From NCBI RefSeq assembly GCF_900096945.1, contig NZ_FMKA01000014.1, forward strand, positions 36,040 through 100,039: DNA of 64,000 bases. Reading direction: 5' to 3'. The translations under genes were made by a program, and so were the position numbers. The DNA comes from Anaerobium acetethylicum. GTDB taxonomy: Bacteria; Bacillota; Clostridia; Lachnospirales; Lachnospiraceae. Under the pieces are notes generated by a model that made no database searches, was not told the origin of the DNA, and saw nothing but the letters and a program-made list of their open reading frames with translations. Below, piece after piece: positions 57,206 to 63,657 of the stretch; the first letter of the stretch is position 1, and each line of letters begins with the position of its first letter.

Positions 57206-58582
57206 ATGCCAAGGCATTCATTTATTCAAATGGCAAAGCTGACTGATTTAAAAGGTCGTATTGATTACGTTACTAACCCAGATCGTCAGGAGAATTTATA
57301 CGCAACATATAATACAGCAGACATTCAGTTCTGGAAAATGCTCGCCAAAGAAAACCAAGAGGATTTCAAAAGGAGTGGAACAAAAGGAAACTGCATTGAA
57401 GCAAGAGAATTTATCGTTGCTTTACCAGAGAATTTTATTGATTATGATAAAAATCGGCCTTTTAAAACAATCGTAGATTTTTTTAAAAGGGAGTATGGGG
57501 TGGAATGTTTTGCGGGACTTCATCACAATAAATCTATGAGCAATTATCATATTCATATGATTTTTGCAGAGCGAAAGCTATTACCTGAAATTATGGAGAA
57601 AATTGCTACCAGAAATATGTTTTTCAACGAGGCGGGGAAGCATGTTCGCACTAAGAAAGAAATTTTAGACGAAGATGGCGAAATCAGAGCTGGTTGTACA
57701 ATTATTCCCAAAGGCGAAGCTTATGAAAGGCATTTATTTGCACCAAAGATAGAATATTTTAAAGACAAGGAATTTCTGAACGAGGCAAAGTATAAGCTGA
57801 CCAAGTTAATCAATCAGTATGTGAAAGAGGAGGACAAGAAGCTGGCGGTTTTTGATAAATCTGGTCCTTATCTGCCTACGAAAAAGATCGGGAAAAACAA
57901 TCCGAAAGAAAGGCAGATTAAAGCAGATAATGAAGTGAGAAAGCAATGGAATCATACGGTTGATGAAGCGTTACTTACTGGACTTATTGAGACAGAAATT
58001 GTTGTGATGAAGCGAGTGCAGATTTCGGAAAAGGTAAAGGAGTCTATTCAGACTTATGGAGATTTTTCTTATCTTTTTAAGAGTATTGTGGAGGCAGCTA
58101 TTAATTTTTTGAAAGAGATTATCAGTAAGTTTTTGGTACCACCAAAGCCAGTGTTTCATGGAGATATGGAAAAGTTCAATCGGATGGAAGAACAAAGGCA
58201 AGGATTTATGTGTTTAGTAAAGCAGATCAAGACCATTAATGGTCTGGAAATACAGCCGATGAAAGCACGTTATGAATTGCTTAATCCGGTGTTTAAAGCG
58301 AAGGAGCGAAAGGAATTGGCGAAGAAGCTGAATGTAGCAGTTATGCATAAGAATAATTTGGAGCTTCAATTATCGTCTATGATTGAAAGTGCTGGGTATC
58401 AGAGTATAGGGGGATTTATGGAGGATTATAATCGGTTTTCTGAGGAGGTTAGTCGGTATAAGGAGGAAGTTGGCGATTGGGTAAGGGGGTGTCGGGTGAT
58501 AGAGATAAAGAATAGATATGTGAAAGAACAGAATGATGAAGGGATAAACAATCCCAAAGAGAAATATCGAAATGCCCGATAA
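57206..58582 (+). CDS. MobA/MobL-type relaxase
   Basis: 458 residues from ATG 57206 behind AGAGGGTGGCAT. The N-terminal relaxase domain (about 1-215) has HSFIQM at the start and the histidine cluster GLHHNKSMSNYHIHMIFAER (His106, His107, His115, His117) expected of the metal site. A catalytic tyrosine is likely among Tyr21, Tyr32 and Tyr35. The C-terminal half is coiled-coil and basic. It should nick the adjacent oriT and pilot the strand through a helper conjugation system. No coupling protein is encoded. Confidence 0.85.
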   Translation: MPRHSFIQMAKLTDLKGRIDYVTNPDRQENLYATYNTADIQFWKMLAKENQEDFKRSGTKGNCIEAREFIVALPENFIDYDKNRPFKTIVDFFKREYGVECFAGLHHNKSMSNYHIHMIFAERKLLPEIMEKIATRNMFFNEAGKHVRTKKEILDEDGEIRAGCTIIPKGEAYERHLFAPKIEYFKDKEFLNEAKYKLTKLINQYVKEEDKKLAVFDKSGPYLPTKKIGKNNPKERQIKADNEVRKQWNHTVDEALLTGLIETEIVVMKRVQISEKVKESIQTYGDFSYLFKSIVEAAINFLKEIISKFLVPPKPVFHGDMEKFNRMEEQRQGFMCLVKQIKTINGLEIQPMKARYELLNPVFKAKERKELAKKLNVAVMHKNNLELQLSSMIESAGYQSIGGFMEDYNRFSEEVSRYKEEVGDWVRGCRVIEIKNRYVKEQNDEGINNPKEKYRNAR

Positions 58583-58802
58583 AATATAAAAAATTACAAT
58601 TAATTTCATGCAGAACAATTTGGAAATATTATAAATTCTTGGTGGCTTGAATCTGACAAGTGTGATAGAATTAACTTGGGTTTTATCATCTTTTGGATAA
58701 ATCCAAGTTGATTTGAATCATAGCATTTAATGACTATGAGATGGCACGAGAGAGTTTTAGGGGACTTTGTATGTGCTACAATACCCATAAGGAGACCTGT
58801 TA
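58583..58802 (+). other. Gap between relaxase and cargo
   Basis: No gene is supported. An imperfect hairpin (AACTTGGGTTTTATC with GATAAATCCAAGTT, about 58672-58709) may end relaxase transcription. A weak -10-like TACAAT (58777-58782) lies before the ASCH fragment. Confidence 0.4.
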
Positions 58803-58913
58803 ATGAAGATAATACTATTAAGTTTTAAACCAGAGTGGTTTAAAAAAATAAAAAATAGAAGCAAGATATATGAATACAGAAGAAACTTTGCAAACGAAGA
58901 AGTTATGGCATAA
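58803..58913 (+). pseudogene. N-terminal fragment of an ASCH-domain protein
   Basis: 36 codons from ATG 58803 with AAGGAGACCTGTTA upstream. KIILLSFKPEWFKKIKNRSK and IYEYRRNFANEEV match the start of ASCH-fold proteins (PUA-like, nucleic acid binding), which are normally over 100 residues. The frame ends at TAA 58911, and the sequence beyond is the next gene, so the remainder was deleted. Confidence 0.6.
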
Positions 58914-58928
58914 GGACTGGAGGTAGTT

Positions 58929-59414
58929 ATGGACATTTCAACATTAAATGTATTGGCAGAACTGGGTGCTAATTTAACATCACTGGCAGTAAAAGGAACG
59001 GCAACAGCTATGCATAGCAAAATCGAGTCAGTTAAAACGGAAAGAAACGTAGAATCATTAAGAGCAACATATGATGAAATGATTAATCAACTTTTATCCG
59101 AACGTGAAGAAGCAATTAGAATTGCGCAGGTATATAAAGCTGAACTAGAAAAAGTGGAAATTAGCGATGATGATATAGAACATTTGCATAATACTGTAAC
59201 TAAGGTTTTAGAAATTATGAAAATCATGTCCCCAAACGCTACATCACTAGATAGTTTTGAACAATTAAAAGAATTAATAAGTATTGATACGCTAAAAACA
59301 ATGCAATTACTTGGGTTTAATTACAAAGCGGCAATAGGTGAACCATTGACAGAGTTGTGTGCGAGCGCTATAGGGAATATGGGACGAAAAGGAAATGTTT
59401 CTCGAAGAAAATGA
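58929..59414 (+). CDS. Helical protein of unknown function in the immune cluster
   Basis: 161 residues from ATG 58929 behind GGACTGGAGGTAGTT. Predicted almost wholly helical: an N-terminal alanine-rich part (VLAELGANLTSLAVKGTATA), a central coiled coil (about 30-75, MINQLLSEREEAIRIAQ) and a C-terminal helical part with LQLLGFNYKAAIGEPLTEL. It has no membrane segment. I do not recognise the family. It opens the cluster before the TIR-like and caspase genes, so a structural, adaptor or regulator role in that system is the likeliest guess. Confidence 0.7.
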   Translation: MDISTLNVLAELGANLTSLAVKGTATAMHSKIESVKTERNVESLRATYDEMINQLLSEREEAIRIAQVYKAELEKVEISDDDIEHLHNTVTKVLEIMKIMSPNATSLDSFEQLKELISIDTLKTMQLLGFNYKAAIGEPLTELCASAIGNMGRKGNVSRRK

Positions 59415-59488
59415 ATCTAAGGCTAAATTTTGATGAGGTTTTTTTGTTTCAGGAAATTATTTACACGATTAGAAGAAAGGAGTAAGAA

Positions 59489-59959
59489 GTGAAAGATATT
59501 TTTTTAAGTAGACCTAGTTGGGTTGAATCAAAATATGATTTAGGTCTTAGTGGCTTTACCAGTCAGTTGGGTATGCTTGACTTAAGCCCCAAAACAGTAG
59601 GTACAAATGTTTTTCCTACGACTAGCCCTATGGATACCGTGATAGATTTAATGAAAAAATGTGCTGGGACAATAGTGGTTGGATATCCTCAGATTACTAT
59701 GGAAAGCGGCTATGTTAAGGAACAAAAAATCTCCGATATACGAATGTTTGCTACAGAATGGAATCACATAGAAGCGGCGCTTGCATATAGTTTGAACATG
59801 CCTCTTTTAGTAATACATGATACTTCTATTACGAGAGGTGTTTTTGATAGAGGGGCTTTGAACTCATTTATTTATTCTGTAGATATGAGCAATAAAGACT
59901 GGTTTGCAGCGAAAGAAATACAAGGCGTATTAAAAGAATGGGCGGATACATTAAAGTAA
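59489..59959 (+). CDS. Divergent TIR-like/nucleotide-processing protein
   Basis: 156 residues from GTG 59489 behind AAAGGAGTAAGAA. It has a flavodoxin-like alternation: DIFLSRPS (strand A), a helical segment, CAGTIVVGYPQI (strand D), TEWNHIEAALAYSLNMP (helix with conserved acidic residues Glu90 and Glu95) and LLVIHD (strand E). This is the layout of TIR and deoxyribosyltransferase-like domains, in which a glutamate on this helix is catalytic. The fold assignment is my inference; sequence similarity to classic TIR domains is weak. It stands directly before the caspase gene. Confidence 0.55.
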   Translation: MKDIFLSRPSWVESKYDLGLSGFTSQLGMLDLSPKTVGTNVFPTTSPMDTVIDLMKKCAGTIVVGYPQITMESGYVKEQKISDIRMFATEWNHIEAALAYSLNMPLLVIHDTSITRGVFDRGALNSFIYSVDMSNKDWFAAKEIQGVLKEWADTLK

Positions 59960-60006
59960 TTATATAAGATATTTGAAAATTAAAAAGGGGGAAGATGTAA
60001 AATAAT

Positions 60007-60972
60007 ATGAGGAAGGCATTAGTGGTTGGTATAGATGATTATTCGGGAGCAAAATTGCAGGGGTGTGTTAATGACGCAAAAGCTGTTGCAGAAATTCTTG
60101 AATATAATGAAAATGGTAGTAAAAATTTTGATGTAGACTTGTTGACTGACATATCTTCAAAGGCTATGCTGGTTGAAGCAGTTAGAAAATTGTTTTCAGG
60201 TAATGCAGATGTAGCATTATTTTATTTTTCTGGGCACGGTTATGTAGACGAAATAGGAGGTTATTTGGTTACAACGGATTTTTCCAGAGGTGATATGGGG
60301 GTAGCTATGTCAACAGTTTTGAAGTTGGCAAATGATTCGAAATGCAAAAATAGAATAATCATCTTAGATAGTTGTTATTCGGGAGAAATGGGAAAGACTG
60401 GATTTGAAGGAGAATGTAGTGTTATTAGCGATGGAGTTACAGTATTAACAGCGAGTCTACCCGTAGAAAGTGCTATTGAAATAAATGGGCATGGAGTATT
60501 TACTAGTTTGTTAATAGCTGCTTTAAATGGTGGAGCTTCAAATATTATGGGGAAAATCACACCAGGAAGTATATATTCCTATATAGATCAAGCATTAGGA
60601 GCTTGGCAACAGAGACCAGTATTTAAAACTAATATTTCGCAGTTTGTGTCTATTAGAGATATGAATGCAAAAGTTCCGTTAAATGTAGTAAGAAGTATTG
60701 TGGAGCTGTTTCCGGAAACAACATCCGAATATAAGTTGAACCCATCATATGAGTTTACAAATAGTAATCAAATAGAGCATACATTGATTGAGCCATTAGC
60801 CAACGAAGAAAATGTTAAAGTTTTTAAAATGCTTCAAAAGTTGGAAGGTATAGGAGTTATAGAACCAGTGGATGAGGAACATATGTATTTTGCGGCAATG
60901 AATTTTAAAAGTTGCAGATTAACTGCTGTAGGACAATATTATTGGAAACTTGCAAAAGACAAACGAATATGA
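60007..60972 (+). CDS. Caspase-like cysteine protease (peptidase C14 family)
   Basis: 321 residues. The caspase fold is clear: KALVVGIDDY (strand 1), a helix after VNDAKAVAEIL, LFYFSGHG with catalytic His77, and RIIILDSCYSG with catalytic Cys123. A C-terminal part of about 100 residues (about 215-321) contains no known domain and could be the ligand sensor. Caspase-like proteases serve as suicide effectors in several phage-defence systems, including TIR-activated ones. ATG 60007 is about 15 bases after AGGGGGA, so translation may be weak. It has no signal peptide and should act in the cytoplasm. Confidence 0.88.
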   Translation: MRKALVVGIDDYSGAKLQGCVNDAKAVAEILEYNENGSKNFDVDLLTDISSKAMLVEAVRKLFSGNADVALFYFSGHGYVDEIGGYLVTTDFSRGDMGVAMSTVLKLANDSKCKNRIIILDSCYSGEMGKTGFEGECSVISDGVTVLTASLPVESAIEINGHGVFTSLLIAALNGGASNIMGKITPGSIYSYIDQALGAWQQRPVFKTNISQFVSIRDMNAKVPLNVVRSIVELFPETTSEYKLNPSYEFTNSNQIEHTLIEPLANEENVKVFKMLQKLEGIGVIEPVDEEHMYFAAMNFKSCRLTAVGQYYWKLAKDKRI

Positions 60973-60980
60973 GGGGTGAA

Positions 60981-61368
60981 ATGAAAAAGAGGATATTTAT
61001 TAGTTTTGATTATGATCATGATGTGGATAAAAAAACATGCTGATTGGACAATCGAAAAACCCGGATTCGCCATTTGAAATTATTGACATGTCAATAAAAA
61101 AATAACTTTCAAGTAATTGAAAAGAAAGTGCTAGAAGGAGAATAAAAGGATGTGATGTAGTTGGTGTTATATGTGGCGAATATACAAATGCAGCAACAGG
61201 TGTTACTGCAGAGTTAAAGATAGCGCAAGAAGAATGAGTTGATTATTTTTCACTATATGGAAGAAGTGGTAAAAATTGTGTTAAGCCGCAACAGGCTATA
61301 TATATAACGATATCATATATAAGTGGAGTTGGGATAATTTGAAATTATTAATGGGAGGTAAACGCTAA
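60981..61368 (+). pseudogene. Decayed ThsB-like TIR gene
   Basis: A full-length reading of about 125 residues can be restored only by several repairs. It opens KKRIFISFDYDHD at ATG 60981, shifts frame in the A-run near 61030 (LIGQSKNPDSPFEIIDMSIK) and again near 61103, and meets two nonsense codons (TGA 61118-61120 replacing a probable Trp, TGA 61235-61237 replacing a probable Gly). It shows RRRIKGCDVVGVICGEYTN, GVTAELKIAQEE and LYGRSGKNCVKP, and after a last shift ends YKWSWDNLKLLMGGKR at TAA 61366. This is the pattern of small TIR proteins of Thoeris type. It is clearly non-functional as read. Confidence 0.85.
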
Positions 61369-61370
61369 TT

Positions 61371-61850
61371 ATGAATTATAAAGTATTCATCTCACATAAA
61401 AAAGAAGATGAGGAAGCAGCTTTAGAAATAAAAAGTACCTTGGTTGAAAGTGGTGTTGAGGCGTATTTAGATGTATTGGACAATACAATATGTGGGGACG
61501 GAGAAAAATTGACTAACCATATTAAGGAAAAAATCAGAGAATGTACAGATATAATCGTAGTTTTGTCAGAAAAAACGAAATTTTCCTGGTGGGTTCCTTT
61601 TGAAATTGGTATGGCATCACAAAAGGATATGCCTATTGCAAATTATTTGTTAAATACTCAGGCTCTTCCAGATTACTTAGAATATTGGCCGAGATTGAAA
61701 AATAAGATGGATGTAAAAAAATATGTGGAAACACGAAAATCTATTGCTAGCAAAATAGTAAATGAAAGAGCATTTGGAACTCCGATTCAGTTTTCAAATA
61801 CTATATCTGAAACGCAGAGATTTTATTCAGAACTCAAGAAAAAACTATAA
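61371..61850 (+). CDS. TIR-domain protein
   Basis: 159 residues. A classic TIR domain opens with YKVFISHKKEDEEAAL, then EAYLDVLD, an acidic DGEKLTNHIKEKI helix, DIIVVLSEKT and WWVPFEIGMA, where Glu78 is in the position of the catalytic glutamate of NAD-consuming TIR enzymes. The C-terminal 70 residues are helical and not obviously a second domain. It likely cleaves NAD or makes a cyclic ADP-ribose-type signal on phage sensing. Its ribosome binding site GGGAGG lies inside the end of the preceding TIR pseudogene. Confidence 0.88.
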   Translation: MNYKVFISHKKEDEEAALEIKSTLVESGVEAYLDVLDNTICGDGEKLTNHIKEKIRECTDIIVVLSEKTKFSWWVPFEIGMASQKDMPIANYLLNTQALPDYLEYWPRLKNKMDVKKYVETRKSIASKIVNERAFGTPIQFSNTISETQRFYSELKKKL

Positions 61851-61885
61851 GACTAATGGCAAGGAGATGATTCGTCATTTTACTA

Positions 61886-62335
61886 GTGAACAAAAATCAG
61901 GAAAAAAATATACAATATATTTTTGAACAATACAAATTATATGTGGAAATGGCAGATAGAGTATGTCAGAGAAGAGCTAGTACAAATACTTTTTTTCTTT
62001 CTATAAATACAGCGATTTTGACAGTGGTTGGAACTGTGGGATTTGATATTAAAAAATATAGTCTAGTTATTTCGTTAGTAGGAATCATATTGTCATATAC
62101 ATGGTTTTATATTCTTCACAGCTACAAATTACTGAATTCAGGTAAATTCGAAGTTATTCATCAAATTGAAGAAAAACTACCCTTAAATCTTTACGGGTAT
62201 GAATGGAATATACTTGGTGAAGGTAAGATACGATCAAAATATTGGCCTATATCGCATCTTGAAAAAATTGTTCCTGTGTTGTTTGGAGTTGTATTTGTGA
62301 TTTTTGAAGTTATTTCTATTATTGGAGGTTGGTAA
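61886..62335 (+). CDS. RipA/SLATT-like small membrane protein
   Basis: 149 residues if started at GTG 61886; the AAGGAG at 61861 is rather far, so the true start could be an upstream ATT. A soluble helix (about 8-32, YKLYVEMADRVCQRR) is followed by membrane helices at about 35-52, 58-78 and 128-147 with a conserved-looking loop between. This matches the RipA/SLATT group of two- to three-helix proteins found beside nucleotide-signal immune genes, thought to form pores or oligomers that damage the membrane. The next TIR gene starts one base after its stop. Confidence 0.75.
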   Translation: MNKNQEKNIQYIFEQYKLYVEMADRVCQRRASTNTFFLSINTAILTVVGTVGFDIKKYSLVISLVGIILSYTWFYILHSYKLLNSGKFEVIHQIEEKLPLNLYGYEWNILGEGKIRSKYWPISHLEKIVPVLFGVVFVIFEVISIIGGW

Positions 62336-62336
62336 A

Positions 62337-62744
62337 ATGAGCTATAATTTGTTTATAAGTCATTCATGGGCATATTCGGATGCATATGATAAATTGGTGT
62401 CAATGCTTGATGCCGCAAGTTATTTTGAGTATAAAAATTATTCTGTGCCTAAAAATGATCCTATTCATAATGCAAACAATGATATTCAATTATATAATGC
62501 AATTAAAAACCAAATGCAATATGCGAATGTTATTTTAATAATGGCAGGAGTGTATTCGTCTTATAGCAAATGGATAGATAAAGAAATTTCTATTGCTAAA
62601 AACGAATTTTACACACCCAAAAAAATAATTGCAATAGAACCATGGGGGTCGGAGAAAACCTCGCTTAAGGTTAAAAACAATGCAAATAAAATTGTGGGTT
62701 GGAATACTAATTCCATAGTAAGTGCAATTAGAGAATTATCTTAA
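62337..62744 (+). CDS. ThsB-like TIR-domain protein
   Basis: 135 residues from ATG 62337; the GGAGGT serving it lies in the last codons of the membrane-protein gene, so the pair is translationally coupled. YNLFISHSWAYSDAYDKLV, NAIKNQMQYANVILIMAGV and YSKWIDKEISIAKNEF are the hallmarks of the small TIR-like family that contains ThsB of Thoeris, with Glu83 at the catalytic position. It probably makes the signal that gates the preceding membrane protein. It is the last intact gene of the cargo. Confidence 0.87.
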   Translation: MSYNLFISHSWAYSDAYDKLVSMLDAASYFEYKNYSVPKNDPIHNANNDIQLYNAIKNQMQYANVILIMAGVYSSYSKWIDKEISIAKNEFYTPKKIIAIEPWGSEKTSLKVKNNANKIVGWNTNSIVSAIRELS

Positions 62745-63003
62745 ACAAATTTTACTATGATATTATTGTACCTAAGGCTATAAAAAAGCCTGAGAAACTT
62801 CCAAAGTAGAAATCTGTTTTTGGAGTTGCAGTAATATTTTGATAAAGTATGAAAGCGTGAAGGTTATTTTCATGTGACAATAAAATGACAACACTTTTTG
62901 GTGGAAAGAGAAATAATAGGAGCAAACAGTGCATAAATGAACTAAAAATAATATAAACCAGTATATAAAAACATAAAACACCTGATAACAAGTTTAAAAT
63001 TAG
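62745..63003. other. AT-rich stretch, no supported gene
   Basis: A hydrophobic open frame of 78 codons exists on the minus strand (62991-62755) but lacks a recognisable family. It could be the relic of a transporter permease, in view of the ABC ATPase remnant that follows on the plus strand. I do not call it as a gene. Confidence 0.4.
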
Positions 63004-63260
63004 GAGTTTAAACAGATAAAGAAGACAATCGAACTTGTGGGGGTGGATCCAAATGTTAAGACTCCGGGAAAAAATATTTTGTGGGGATGAAATAGAAACT
63101 TGGAATCGCCCAGGCCATTATGGGAAATCAGGATATTATAATTCTGGACGAACCCTGTAATGCACTGGTCTATAAAGTAAATAAAGAGATTACGAAAATC
63201 TTATTAGGACTGAAAGAAGAAGGCAGAACGATTCTTATGACAAGCCAACGCAGTGAGTAG
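63004..63260 (+). pseudogene. Remnant of an ABC transporter ATP-binding protein
   Basis: KQIKKTIELVGVDPNVKTPG is followed after a frameshift by FVGMK, a TAG stop, then KLGIAQAIMGNQDIIILDEP (signature-loop end and Walker B), NAL and EEGRTILMTSQRSE before a second stop at 63258. The N-terminal Walker A half and the C-terminus are gone. It resembles the ATPases of peptide or drug exporters. It lies inside the element just before its right end. Confidence 0.75.
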
Positions 63261-63289
63261 TAACGAGAAGTACCCCGTATAAAACAGAT

Positions 63290-63297
63290 ATGCAACA
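63290..63297. promoter_or_regulatory. Right-end integrase arm site
   Basis: A single ATGCAACA, the unit that occurs three times at the left end, lies 49 bases inside the right attachment site. The mirrored CGGGCTTTTC follows at 63323-63332. Confidence 0.5.
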
Positions 63298-63345
63298 ATA
63301 GATAGCTCATCCCCTTTGTTTTCGGGCTTTTCTGCTTCTCTAAAT

Positions 63346-63360
63346 GTTCTCAAAGAGATA
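63346..63360. repeat. Right attachment site (attR core)
   Basis: GTTCTCAAAGAGATA, identical to the end of rpsI at 52443-52457. Followed by A, it reads FSKR then TAA in the rpsI frame, so it preserves the chromosomal end of rpsI. Confidence 0.85.
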
Positions 63361-63379
63361 ATATCTGCAAGATATCAAG

Positions 63380-63412
63380 CCCTCGAAACCCTTGTGTTTC
63401 GGGGGTTTTCTT
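63380..63412 (+). terminator. Displaced native terminator of rpsI
   Basis: CCCTCGAAAC and GTTTCGGGGG form a 10-bp stem followed by TTTTCTT. It lies 20 bases past attR, where the rpsI terminator would be in the uninterrupted chromosome. Confidence 0.85.
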
Positions 63413-63456
63413 ATGTCTGGAATCCGTTAGATTGCGGATTTATTGTGAATCAAATA

Positions 63457-63497
63457 AAAAAGCGGTTTGTACGTGAGTGTACAGGCCGCTTTTTTAT
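63457..63497. terminator. Second terminator hairpin
   Basis: AAAAAAGCGG with GTAC pairs with GTAC and CCGCTTTTTT around a short loop. It can work in both directions, and on the minus strand would lie at the end of the integrase remnant. Confidence 0.8.
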
Positions 63498-63657
63498 AGG
63501 TATTGTGCAAGTTAAATTCAATCACGTCGGCAGTTTTTCATCTGCCGGAGGCAAGGACATCAGCGTATATATTTGCAGTGACACCAATATCTGAATGACC
63601 GAGGTGTTCTGAAATTATCTTAAGATCCACACAGATATGAGTAACTTCATCTGGTGT
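63487..63657 (-). pseudogene. C-terminal remnant of another tyrosine recombinase
   Basis: On the minus strand the frame reads VDLKIISEHLGHSDIGVTAN then IYADVLASGR and a TGA, followed by KTADVIEF. HLGHSD carries the second catalytic histidine and IYADVL the nucleophilic tyrosine of phage-type integrases. The N-terminal 300 residues are missing. It is not related closely to the intact integrase at 52.7 kb and lies outside its attachment site. Confidence 0.7.

Larger units (their letters stand above)
52443..63360. mobile_element. Integrative mobilizable element inserted in the 3' end of rpsI
   Basis: A 15-bp direct repeat GTTCTCAAAGAGATA bounds the region at 52443-52457 (inside rpsI) and 63346-63360. 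Between them are a tyrosine recombinase adjacent to the left end, a repressor with operators, an excisionase-like gene, a replication-type ATPase, an oriT-like region and a relaxase. There is no type IV secretion gene set, so it should be mobilizable rather than self-conjugative. The cargo is an immune-type cluster. The 3' end of rpsI is a known integration site for elements in other Firmicutes such as streptococci. Confidence 0.88.

Noticed and set aside
62755..62991. Minus-strand hydrophobic 78-codon open frame as a membrane protein gene
   Set aside because: No ribosome binding site or family likeness; AT-rich DNA easily gives hydrophobic frames. Kept only as a possible permease relic.
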